From: Flavobacteriales bacterium
GTDB lineage: Bacteria; Bacteroidota; Bacteroidia; Flavobacteriales; PHOS-HE28
NCBI GenBank assembly: GCA_008016945.1
Contig: SSGN01000019.1
Span: 1 to 8,083 of the forward strand
Direction of reading: 5' to 3'
Length of the DNA stretch: 8,083 nt
Shown: positions 1 to 5,677 of the stretch, in pieces
How positions within the stretch are numbered: the first letter of the stretch is position 1
Layout: each line of letters begins with the position of its first letter
The notes under the pieces: model-generated
The model's input: the letters and a program-made list of their open reading frames with translations, nothing else
Databases searched by the model: none
Told to the model about the DNA's origin: nothing
Position numbers and translations under genes: made by a program

Positions 1-171
1 GCCGTGGACAAGCGCATCCCCATCGTGGAGATCATTCCCGGCAAGGGCAGCGGCCAGTTGAAGAAGAAGGTGATCCGATTCCTGCAACAACCCCATATCA
101 AGAAGATGTACCACCGGATCGACAAGGACAGCGATAACTTCGGGCGGCTATTCGTACGGTTCAAGCATTGA
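1..171 (+). CDS. Smr-domain protein, C-terminal end only (5' end outside window)
   Basis: An open frame enters from the left edge in frame 1 and stops at TGA 169-171, giving 56 visible residues. The sequence IPIVEIIPGKGSGQLKKKV, then FLQQPHIKKMY and a closing NFGRLFVRF, matches the second half of the Smr fold (beta strand, glycine-rich GKGSG loop, helix, final strands). This domain is found at the end of MutS2 and in stand-alone Smr proteins, where it binds or nicks nucleic acid. The classical HGxG motif reads PGKG here, so the usual histidine is replaced by proline; I cannot say whether nuclease activity survives. The rest of the gene is missing, so MutS2 versus a short Smr protein cannot be decided. 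The next gene follows on the same strand after 29 bases and may be cotranscribed. Confidence 0.75.
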   Translation, partial: AVDKRIPIVEIIPGKGSGQLKKKVIRFLQQPHIKKMYHRIDKDSDNFGRLFVRFKH

Positions 172-200
172 CCCCGCGTCGCCTCCATCGTCAACTCCCC

Positions 201-2618
201 ATGATGGCACGTTTCCTCGCCGCTGCGTTAACGATCCTCATGAGCATGTATGGCCATGGGCAGCTGGTGATCAGCGAGGCGTGCAGCAAGAACCTCGATC
301 TGATCCAGGATCCGTTCGGGGATACCCCGGACTGGATCGAGCTGCATAACCAAGGGACCGAAGCGGTAGAGCTGACCGGCCTGTTCCTGAGTGATGATCG
401 TTTCCACCCTGATCAATGGTCGCTACCGAACCAGACGCTTGAAGCCGGCGGCTACCTCGTGCTGTTCCATGGCCTGGACAACAGCGATGGCATGCACTTC
501 CCATTCAAGCTGGATGCGGCGGGTGAAGAGATCGTTCTGAGCTCCTCGGCATTCGCCCCTGTGGATGTGTTCCCACTACCCGCACTCCGTCCCAACCACA
601 GCGCGGCACGCGATGGCAGCGGCACCATCCGTATCCACGACCAGCCCACCCCGGGGCAGCCGAACACCAGCCCGGGCTATCCGGGATATGCACCGGTGCC
701 CCATTTCAGCACTCCCCCGGGGGTCAAGCCGGGCCCGCTTCCTGTGGGCCTAACCGTAGCACCGGATTGTACGGTCCACATGACCTGGGACGGCAGCGAG
801 CCGACCAGCTCTTCCGCGATCTATACGGGCGCCATACAGCTCACTAGCACCACGGTCTTGAAGGCCTTTGCACGACGTCCCGGTCACCTCGACTCCCCCA
901 CGATCGCGGGCACCTTCCTCTTGAACGAGCAGACCCGGCTCCCCGTTGTCTCACTCAGCATGGACCCCGACAGCATGTTCGACGACACCCTCGGCCTCTA
1001 CATGCTGGGGCCAGAGGCGGACACGGTCTACCCGCATTGGGGCGCCAACTTCTGGGATGAGCGGGGCATCGGGGTCAGGTTCGAGTACTTTGATGAGCTT
1101 GGTGTACGACGCATCGACCAGGATGTGGAACTCCGCATCCATGGTGGCCGATCCTCACGGAACAAGCCGCAGCGGCCACTACGGCTCACCGCCCGTGACC
1201 ATTTTGGATCGGATGGGATCGGCCACGGATTCTTCCCCGAAAAGCCCGCGTTGGAGACCTTCAAGCGCATCATTCTCCGCAACTCGGGCAGCGACTGGTG
1301 CCAGGCACACTACCGCGATGGCTTCTTCCACCAAGTGGCGCTGCACGCGGGTCTGGACATCGATGTGCTGGGATTCAAACCGAGTGTGGTGTACATCAAC
1401 GGCAACTATTGGGGTATCCACAATATCCGCGAGCGTGTGGACAAGGACTACTTGGCCACGAACCACAGCATGGATCCGGACGCGTTGCTGATCATGGACG
1501 AAGAGAACCACGTGATCCAGGGAGACAGCCTCCACTTCGACTCACTCCAACAATTCATACGCTCGCATGACATGAGCGACGACCTGCACTTCGCCCGTGT
1601 CGACAGCCTGATGGACCTGAAGAGCTTCATCGACTATTTCGCACTAGAGATGTTCGCCGGGAACTCGGACTGGCCATCGAACAACCTGAAGTACTGGAAA
1701 CCATCGATCCACCGGGGTAAATGGCGCTACTTGATGTACGATTTGGATGCCACGATGAACGCAGCGCCGTGGATACCCAACGACTTCGACATGTTCTACT
1801 GGGTCCATGTCCATCGGGAGGGGTTCATCCATGCGGAGATCTACCAGAGCCTGATCCAACGTCCGGAGTTCAGGCGTTCATTCTTGAACCGACTGGCCGA
1901 CCTGATGAACACCTGCTTGAAAGCGGATGCGTTGATGGCCGAGAACGACCGGATCCGTGCCACCATCGCACATGAGATCCCACGTCATTTCCAACGGTGG
2001 GGCACGAACCCATCCATTTGGCATGAACAAAGCGGGCAAGTGATCCCCGAATGGATCCGACTTCGTGCCGGGTACATGCGTGAAGATGTACTGGCGTGGT
2101 ACGACCTTCCCAATACAGCGCAACTCCGGTTCGACATGTTCCCACGCGGCGCGGGCACCATGCAGGTGAACACCATTCAGCCAACCATGCCATTCGACGG
2201 GGTCTACTTCAACGGGAACGACATCGATGTGCAGGTGACACCACTTCCGGGATTCCGATTCAGTCATTGGAGCTACAGTGGCGAACCCGATAGTCTATTC
2301 ACGAGCACACACCTCAGGCGGTCGTTCGCAACGGATGGTACGCTCACGGCCCACTTCGCGAAAGAGAGTACCAGGATCCATGTGTTCCCGAACCCCGCAG
2401 GAGATCGCGCGGAATTGAGCTTTGAAGCTCCGCGGCCCGGAACGGTGGAGATCTCGATCTGGGATGTGCAGGGGCGCATGCTCGATCGTTGGAGCATTTC
2501 CGGCTCGCAGGGGGTGAACCGCATACCGATCGACCTCACGCTGGAACACGCCGGCATCATGGAGGTTCGTGTGATCCATGATGGGAACGTGTACACCACA
2601 AGGGTCCAGAAACATTGA
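201..2618 (+). CDS. T9SS-exported CotH kinase-like protein with lamin-tail domain
   Basis: A secreted protein of 805 residues counted from ATG 201. Domains in order: signal peptide (about 1-20, hydrophobic core FLAAALTILM); lamin-tail domain (22-155, LVISEA, DWIELHN and GYLVLF motifs); chitobiase/hexosaminidase C-terminal-like beta domain (168-240, DGSEP at 197-201); CotH kinase-like domain (about 245-635); InlB-like repeat (640-722, W690); T9SS sorting domain (724-805, FPNP at 729-732). CotH of Bacillus is an atypical protein kinase. The visible core includes HGGRSSRNK at 314-322, RNSGSDW at 360-366, NGNYWGIHNIRE at 400-411, NSDWPSNN at 488-495 (likely catalytic Asp490) and YDLDATM at 513-519 (likely metal-binding Asp514). 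Cell-surface location or release is inferred from the sorting domain; the substrate is unknown. ATG 201 is preferred over TTG 168, which overlaps the previous stop and would put charged residues before the signal peptide; ATG 204 is equally possible. No frameshift is seen. Confidence 0.9.
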   Translation: MMARFLAAALTILMSMYGHGQLVISEACSKNLDLIQDPFGDTPDWIELHNQGTEAVELTGLFLSDDRFHPDQWSLPNQTLEAGGYLVLFHGLDNSDGMHFPFKLDAAGEEIVLSSSAFAPVDVFPLPALRPNHSAARDGSGTIRIHDQPTPGQPNTSPGYPGYAPVPHFSTPPGVKPGPLPVGLTVAPDCTVHMTWDGSEPTSSSAIYTGAIQLTSTTVLKAFARRPGHLDSPTIAGTFLLNEQTRLPVVSLSMDPDSMFDDTLGLYMLGPEADTVYPHWGANFWDERGIGVRFEYFDELGVRRIDQDVELRIHGGRSSRNKPQRPLRLTARDHFGSDGIGHGFFPEKPALETFKRIILRNSGSDWCQAHYRDGFFHQVALHAGLDIDVLGFKPSVVYINGNYWGIHNIRERVDKDYLATNHSMDPDALLIMDEENHVIQGDSLHFDSLQQFIRSHDMSDDLHFARVDSLMDLKSFIDYFALEMFAGNSDWPSNNLKYWKPSIHRGKWRYLMYDLDATMNAAPWIPNDFDMFYWVHVHREGFIHAEIYQSLIQRPEFRRSFLNRLADLMNTCLKADALMAENDRIRATIAHEIPRHFQRWGTNPSIWHEQSGQVIPEWIRLRAGYMREDVLAWYDLPNTAQLRFDMFPRGAGTMQVNTIQPTMPFDGVYFNGNDIDVQVTPLPGFRFSHWSYSGEPDSLFTSTHLRRSFATDGTLTAHFAKESTRIHVFPNPAGDRAELSFEAPRPGTVEISIWDVQGRMLDRWSISGSQGVNRIPIDLTLEHAGIMEVRVIHDGNVYTTRVQKH

Positions 2619-2925
2619 TGCCTCACCGATCCGGCTCCATTGCACAATGGGAAAGGTTGGGAGCCGTGGTCTTGGTCCAGGTCCGGTTCGATACACCCGT
2701 GGATCCTTTCGACGTGGTCAAAGACCTGGGATCACGGTCTGTAATACCAATTCGCACTATGGCGTAGGCCGATCCACTCGGTCTCTTTCCGCATGATTTC
2801 TCCGTCGTGATCGTTCCTTAGCCCATGCTATGCAACGACCCCGCCGTATCGTCCTGCGAAACGATCCCTTCACATCTCTAGCCTACGCCTTACTGAGACG
2901 GCATGAAAGAACCGATCGATCCAAT

Positions 2926-2965
2926 GGTGAAAAGGTGAAAGGGTGAAAAGCGTGAGAAGGTGAAA
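2926..2965 (+). repeat. Degenerate GGTGAAA heptamer tandem array
   Basis: Five consecutive units are visible: ggtgaaaa, ggtgaaa, gggtgaaaa, gcgtgagaa and ggtgaaa. They are 7-9 bases each and share the core GTGAAA or GTGAGA. The array lies in non-coding DNA. Its last units pair with the inverted copy at 2973-2993. Such degenerate short arrays are usually mobile or slippage-derived intergenic repeats. Its function is unknown. Confidence 0.7.
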
Positions 2966-2993
2966 TGCCTCGCACCCTTTCACGCTATCACCC
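2941..2993. repeat. Long imperfect hairpin formed by the GGTGAAA array
   Basis: The inner stem pairs 2950-2962 with 2973-2985 (gcgtgagaaggtg with caccctttcacgc): 13 positions with one G-T wobble and one A-C mismatch, closing a 10-base loop. An outer stem pairs gggtga 2941-2946 with tcaccc 2988-2993, separated by a small internal loop. No T-run follows, so it is not a canonical terminator. It may be an RNA structural element or a palindromic dispersed repeat. Confidence 0.55.
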
Positions 2994-3008
2994 CAGTGGT
3001 ACAGATCG

Positions 3009-3041
3009 CTGAGCTCGGCCGGATCTTCATCACCGGCTCAG
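3009..3041. repeat. Inverted repeat ctgagctcgg / ccggctcag
   Basis: The arms 3009-3018 and 3033-3041 pair over 9 base pairs with one bulged T at 3015 and a 14-base loop. It lies 15 bases downstream of the GGTGAAA hairpin. It has no T-run, so terminator function is unlikely. It is a plausible part of the same repeat cluster. Confidence 0.35.
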
Positions 3042-3150
3042 TAATACGAAATGGTATATGGGTACCTCGAAGAATCCACAGCCGGTCAACACGGCATGCA
3101 CAACGGCTCAGGATCCACAGCATTACGCCTGAATAGCAACATGCAATTCA

Positions 3151-3189
3151 TTGATCCTCAACCAACTACCATGCCTGATAGAGGATCAA
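3151..3189. repeat. Perfect 9-bp inverted repeat upstream of the PA-domain gene
   Basis: ttgatcctc (3151-3159) and gaggatcaa (3181-3189) are exact reverse complements with a 21-base spacer. The pair lies about 140 bases before the start of the next gene and upstream of the promoter candidate. It could be a dyad operator or a chance structure. A perfect 9-base pair with this short a spacer is only moderately unexpected in 700 bases. Confidence 0.35.
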
Positions 3190-3242
3190 CGAACCTAATG
3201 AGCACCAAGAAGTGCACACCAACATTGGCCCACTCCCGATCC

Positions 3243-3271
3243 GTTGGCGTAAGGATAAATGGTTAGAATTG
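3243..3271 (+). promoter_or_regulatory. Candidate Bacteroidota-type promoter for the PA-domain gene
   Basis: TAGAATTG at 3264-3271 differs from the Bacteroidota -7 consensus TAnnTTTG at one defined position. GTTG at 3243-3246, 17 bases upstream, resembles the -33 element TTTG. Transcription from here would give a leader of about 50 bases before ATG 3330. The match is short and could be chance. Confidence 0.3.
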
Positions 3272-3329
3272 CGATCGACGGGTCTACTCTCTCGGACCCC
3301 AAACCGCACAAACACTTTTCAGGAACATC

Positions 3330-5066
3330 ATGCTCAAACATCTACTCCCGCTCACATTCGGACTGACGTGCACCTTAGGCTACGGCCAAGGCGATGTGGT
3401 GGTCCAGGTCATTACCCCGAATTCCATTGCAGGAAGTTATGCCAACACCTACGCTACAGCGGCCAACGGTTGGAGTGTACCCGACCTTTTGCTACCGGAG
3501 AACGCCGTACAAAGGGAGCTGGTCCTCGGTTTCGATGGTACTGCGGCCGATTCGCTGGGTTGTGAACCCCTGGTGAACGGTGCAGAACTGGACGGCAAGA
3601 TCGCGGTGATCTATCGCGGATCCTGCAATTTCTCCTTGAAAGCCTTGCACGCACAAGAGGCCGGTGCTGATGCTGTCCTGCTGATCAGCAATAGCGATGC
3701 ACTGAACATCAACATGCAAGGTGGGGACTACGGCGCACAGGTGACCATCCCCGTGGTGATGATCAATCAAACGGATGGTGCCACGATCCGTTCGGTGATG
3801 GAACAGGAGCCGGTGACCGCGTTCATCGGGAACAATTACGGCGCCTTCCCCACGAACTTGAGCATGGATGTGTATGACGTAATGGTTCCTCCCGCAGCAG
3901 GGTACCCGAGCATTCTGGCGAGCAGCGCCGATGAATACGGGGCCGTGCTGGGCGGATACGTGCACAACTTCGGCTCAGAGCTCCAAAGCAGCGCCCGGCT
4001 CCGCGCGGTGATCACACAGAACGGGACCGAGGTGTACAATGAGGTCGGTGAAGCGCTGAACCTGGCTCCTGGTGACAGTACGTTGATCCTGCTCCCTGCA
4101 TTCACACAACCCAGCTTGTCCGGAGCATACATCATCACGTACACCGCAGAAGCGGATCTTCCGGATGATTTCGACGCGGACAACACCTTCACCACCTCCG
4201 TCTACTTCGGCGACCTACTGAGCTATGCGCCTATTGACGCGAGCACCAACCTGCCAACCGGCGATGTCGGTGTGGTACCGAGCGGCTTCGGGAGTGGTTT
4301 CCGCACGTGCATCTCCTTCATCGACTCCAACGCCAGCCGCCTTGCGGTGACCGGCCTACATTTCACCGGAAGCACACCTGCGGACCGTGCCGCCCCCGTG
4401 GATACCTCGCTGATCAACATGGATGTCTATGCCTACGCCTTCCAATGGGTGGATCTGATCACCGACTTCTACGCACGTCCGACGGACAACGGCCTGGTGT
4501 CCATAACCAATGGCAATGGCACCTACACGTACACCAGCGACCTGCAGGATGAGTCGATCTTCATCCCATTCGCTGCTCCGCTCTCCCTGATGGACAACCA
4601 GCGTTACCTGTTCTGCGTGGAAACACAGGATAGCCTGGTACGGCATGGATGGAACGACCAATTGGACTACGAGACCACAGGATCCCAGACGCTCTCTCCC
4701 ACCACGTTGATCTATGCTGGTCAATGGTACAATGGGTTCACCGGCCTGGCCGGTGCTCCTTCCGTGGCCGCGAAAACCATGGACATCAACAGCATTGGTA
4801 TCCGTGAGGATGAAAAAGTGGAGCTCACTCCCTTCCCGAATCCGACCGCGGACCTGGTGCGGATCCCCATGCGCGGGCACCACGGTGCTGCAGTGTTGCG
4901 GATCTTCGGATCGGATGGTACGTTGTGCTCGGAACAGAAGACGAGCATCACATCCAATGAGGTGATGAGCGTGGACCTCACCGGCATGAGCGCAGGCACC
5001 TACATGTTCCAGCTGGAATTCGAGAACGGAAAACGTTCCGACTTCCGCGTGGTGGTGGCGAAATAG
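3330..5066 (+). CDS. T9SS-exported PA-domain protein, no visible peptidase domain
   Basis: 578 residues. An N-terminal signal peptide (about 1-19, LLPLTFGLTCTLGYGQ) is followed by a protease-associated (PA) domain at about 60-165. Its marks are GCEPL (78-82), the strand DGKIAVIYRGSCNF (88-101), a helix with AQEAGADAVLL (108-118) and VTIPVVMI (138-145). Residues 175-300 look like a beta-sandwich of the CARDB type (long strands, then DADNTFTTSVYF). Residues 310-490 are a probable beta-rich domain that I do not recognise. The T9SS sorting domain covers about 495-578, with FPNP at 502-505. PA domains usually sit in proteases and mediate substrate or protein contacts, but I see no HExxH or subtilisin catalytic motifs. 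An adhesive or binding role on the surface is inference. AGGAA ends 4 bases before ATG 3330, a close and weak ribosome site. A strong terminator follows. Confidence 0.9.
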   Translation: MLKHLLPLTFGLTCTLGYGQGDVVVQVITPNSIAGSYANTYATAANGWSVPDLLLPENAVQRELVLGFDGTAADSLGCEPLVNGAELDGKIAVIYRGSCNFSLKALHAQEAGADAVLLISNSDALNINMQGGDYGAQVTIPVVMINQTDGATIRSVMEQEPVTAFIGNNYGAFPTNLSMDVYDVMVPPAAGYPSILASSADEYGAVLGGYVHNFGSELQSSARLRAVITQNGTEVYNEVGEALNLAPGDSTLILLPAFTQPSLSGAYIITYTAEADLPDDFDADNTFTTSVYFGDLLSYAPIDASTNLPTGDVGVVPSGFGSGFRTCISFIDSNASRLAVTGLHFTGSTPADRAAPVDTSLINMDVYAYAFQWVDLITDFYARPTDNGLVSITNGNGTYTYTSDLQDESIFIPFAAPLSLMDNQRYLFCVETQDSLVRHGWNDQLDYETTGSQTLSPTTLIYAGQWYNGFTGLAGAPSVAAKTMDINSIGIREDEKVELTPFPNPTADLVRIPMRGHHGAAVLRIFGSDGTLCSEQKTSITSNEVMSVDLTGMSAGTYMFQLEFENGKRSDFRVVVAK

Positions 5067-5083
5067 TCATTGCAGTCCGACCA

Positions 5084-5117
5084 AAAAGCGGCTGCTCCGA
5101 AAGGGGTGGCCGCTTTT
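5084..5117. terminator. Bidirectional stem-loop terminator
   Basis: aaaagcggc (5084-5092) pairs exactly with gccgctttt (5109-5117). The stem continues inward (5093-5098 with 5103-5108, including wobble pairs) to a GAAA tetraloop at 5099-5102. On the + strand the stem ends in a TTTT run, 17 bases after the stop of the PA-domain gene. On the - strand it ends in TTTTT, about 125 bases after the stop of the deaminase gene. It therefore probably terminates both convergent transcripts. Confidence 0.85.
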
Positions 5118-5149
5118 CATTTCCACCTCTGAATGGAACACCGGTGACG

Positions 5150-5208
5150 CAGATCAACATGATCAACACAGATGGTGCATTGATCTGTTCCAGATCAGCG
5201 CTCATCTG
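5150..5208. repeat. Cluster of overlapping CAGATCA palindromes between convergent genes
   Basis: tgatctg-ttc-cagatca (5181-5197) is a perfect 7-base-pair palindrome with a 3-base spacer. It overlaps CAGATcAGCGCTcATCTG (5191-5208), palindromic except for one central C/C pair. An upstream copy cagatcaa (5150-5157) is the exact inverse of ttgatctg (5180-5187). The sequence atgatcaacacagat also repeats with a period near 9-11 bases. It lies in the 3' region of both genes. There is no T-run, so it is more like a REP-type or dispersed intergenic repeat than a terminator. Confidence 0.5.
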
Positions 5209-5241
5209 CCCTATCGGCGCAACCAGTGTTCTACTGAACCC

Positions 5242-5673
5242 CTATTCCCCGATATCCTCGTTCCACAGTTCCGGCTCCGCAGCGATGAACTCCTCCATCA
5301 TCTGCACGCATTCCGGTAGATCCAGGTCGATCACTTCCACACCGTGACTTTCCATAAAGGCGCGGGCGCCAGGAAACGTGCGCGATTCCCCCACGATCAC
5401 CTTCTTGATCTTGAACTGCACGATGGTGCCCGCGCACATGTAGCAGGGCATCAGCGTGGAATAGATCACCGTGCCCTTGTAGCTGCCGATGCGGCCAGCG
5501 TTATTGAGGCAGTCCATTTCGCCGTGGAGAATCGGGTTCTTCTCCTGCACGCGTTTGTTGTGACCGCGGGCGATGAGCTTTCCATCACGCACGAGCACGG
5601 AACCGATCGGGATGCCACCTTCTGACCGGCCCAGGCGGGCTTCGTCGATGGCGGCTTGCATGAATTCGTCCAT
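5242..5673 (-). CDS. Cytosine deaminase, yeast Fcy1 type
   Basis: 143 residues, cytoplasmic. The zinc site of the cytidine-deaminase fold is intact: H50 and E52 in LHGEMDCL, C77 and C80 in PCYMC. The enzyme hydrolyses cytosine to uracil plus ammonia. Assignment to cytosine rather than tRNA-adenosine or guanine deaminase rests on recalled yeast Fcy1 residues: N39, F100, W137 and D140 line up with Asn51, Phe114, Trp152 and Asp155. Both proteins also end in EDIGE. It is unrelated to the amidohydrolase CodA of E. coli. ATG 5673 is chosen because it matches the Fcy1 N-terminal helix. The open frame extends upstream, but that part overlaps preA and is arginine-rich nonsense. It begins 4 bases after the preA stop, as the last gene of a likely operon, and would feed uracil to the PreTA enzyme. 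Generic annotation would be nucleoside deaminase. Confidence 0.88.
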   Translation of the reverse strand: MDEFMQAAIDEARLGRSEGGIPIGSVLVRDGKLIARGHNKRVQEKNPILHGEMDCLNNAGRIGSYKGTVIYSTLMPCYMCAGTIVQFKIKKVIVGESRTFPGARAFMESHGVEVIDLDLPECVQMMEEFIAAEPELWNEDIGE

Positions 5674-5677
5674 TCGA

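Larger units (their letters stand above)
2744..3057. repeat. Imperfect 16-bp inverted repeats bounding about 314 bp
   Basis: The left arm ATACCAATTCGCACTA (2744-2759) matches the reverse complement of 3042-3057 (ATACCATTTCGTATTA) at 13 of 16 positions. A second, overlapping pair lies inside: 2755-2769 matches the reverse complement of 2881-2895 at 13 of 15 positions, including an exact 9-base core ggcgtaggc. Terminal inverted repeats around a short non-coding stretch would fit a decayed MITE-like element. There is no transposase and no convincing target-site duplication, and 9-base matches arise by chance in a region this long, so this is tentative. Confidence 0.25.
2619..3329. other. Gene-poor intergenic region with repeats
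   Basis: About 710 bases between two genes on the same strand. The short open frames here have no recognisable domain, have weak starts and overlap repeats, so I call no gene. The first part holds a short stem-loop (arms 2632-2638 and 2660-2666, cggctcc/ggagccg) 13 bases after the stop of the CotH-like gene. It has no T-run, so it is at most a weak terminator. The middle holds the GGTGAAA array and other inverted repeats listed separately. The last 90 bases hold the promoter candidate for the PA-domain gene. No tRNA or known riboswitch structure is apparent. Confidence 0.7.

Noticed and set aside
168..200. TTG 168 as the start of the CotH-like gene
   Set aside because: It would overlap the preceding stop codon and add 11 charged residues before a good signal peptide. 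ATG 201 or 204 is simpler.
946..1491. A 181-codon frame inside the CotH-like gene
   Set aside because: It is a shifted reading of the conserved kinase-like region, rich in serine, threonine and tryptophan, with no domain.
2632..2666. Terminator after the CotH-like gene
   Set aside because: A 7-base stem is present but the loop is long and no T-run follows, so it is not called as a terminator.
2578..2796. A 72-codon open frame overlapping the end of the CotH-like gene
   Set aside because: Its first part is an out-of-frame reading of the sorting domain and the remainder has no coding character.
2761..2889. Exact 9-base inverted pair ggcgtaggc / gcctacgcc taken alone
   Set aside because: With a 111-base spacer in a 700-base region, one such match is expected by chance. 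It is mentioned only as part of the nested repeat pattern.
2926..2965. CRISPR-like array
   Set aside because: Units are only 7-9 bases with no spacers between them, and there is no cas gene in the window.
3051..3266. A 71-codon open frame in the intergenic region
   Set aside because: It has no recognisable domain and runs through the 9-base dyad and up to the promoter candidate. Its composition is unlike the neighbouring genes.
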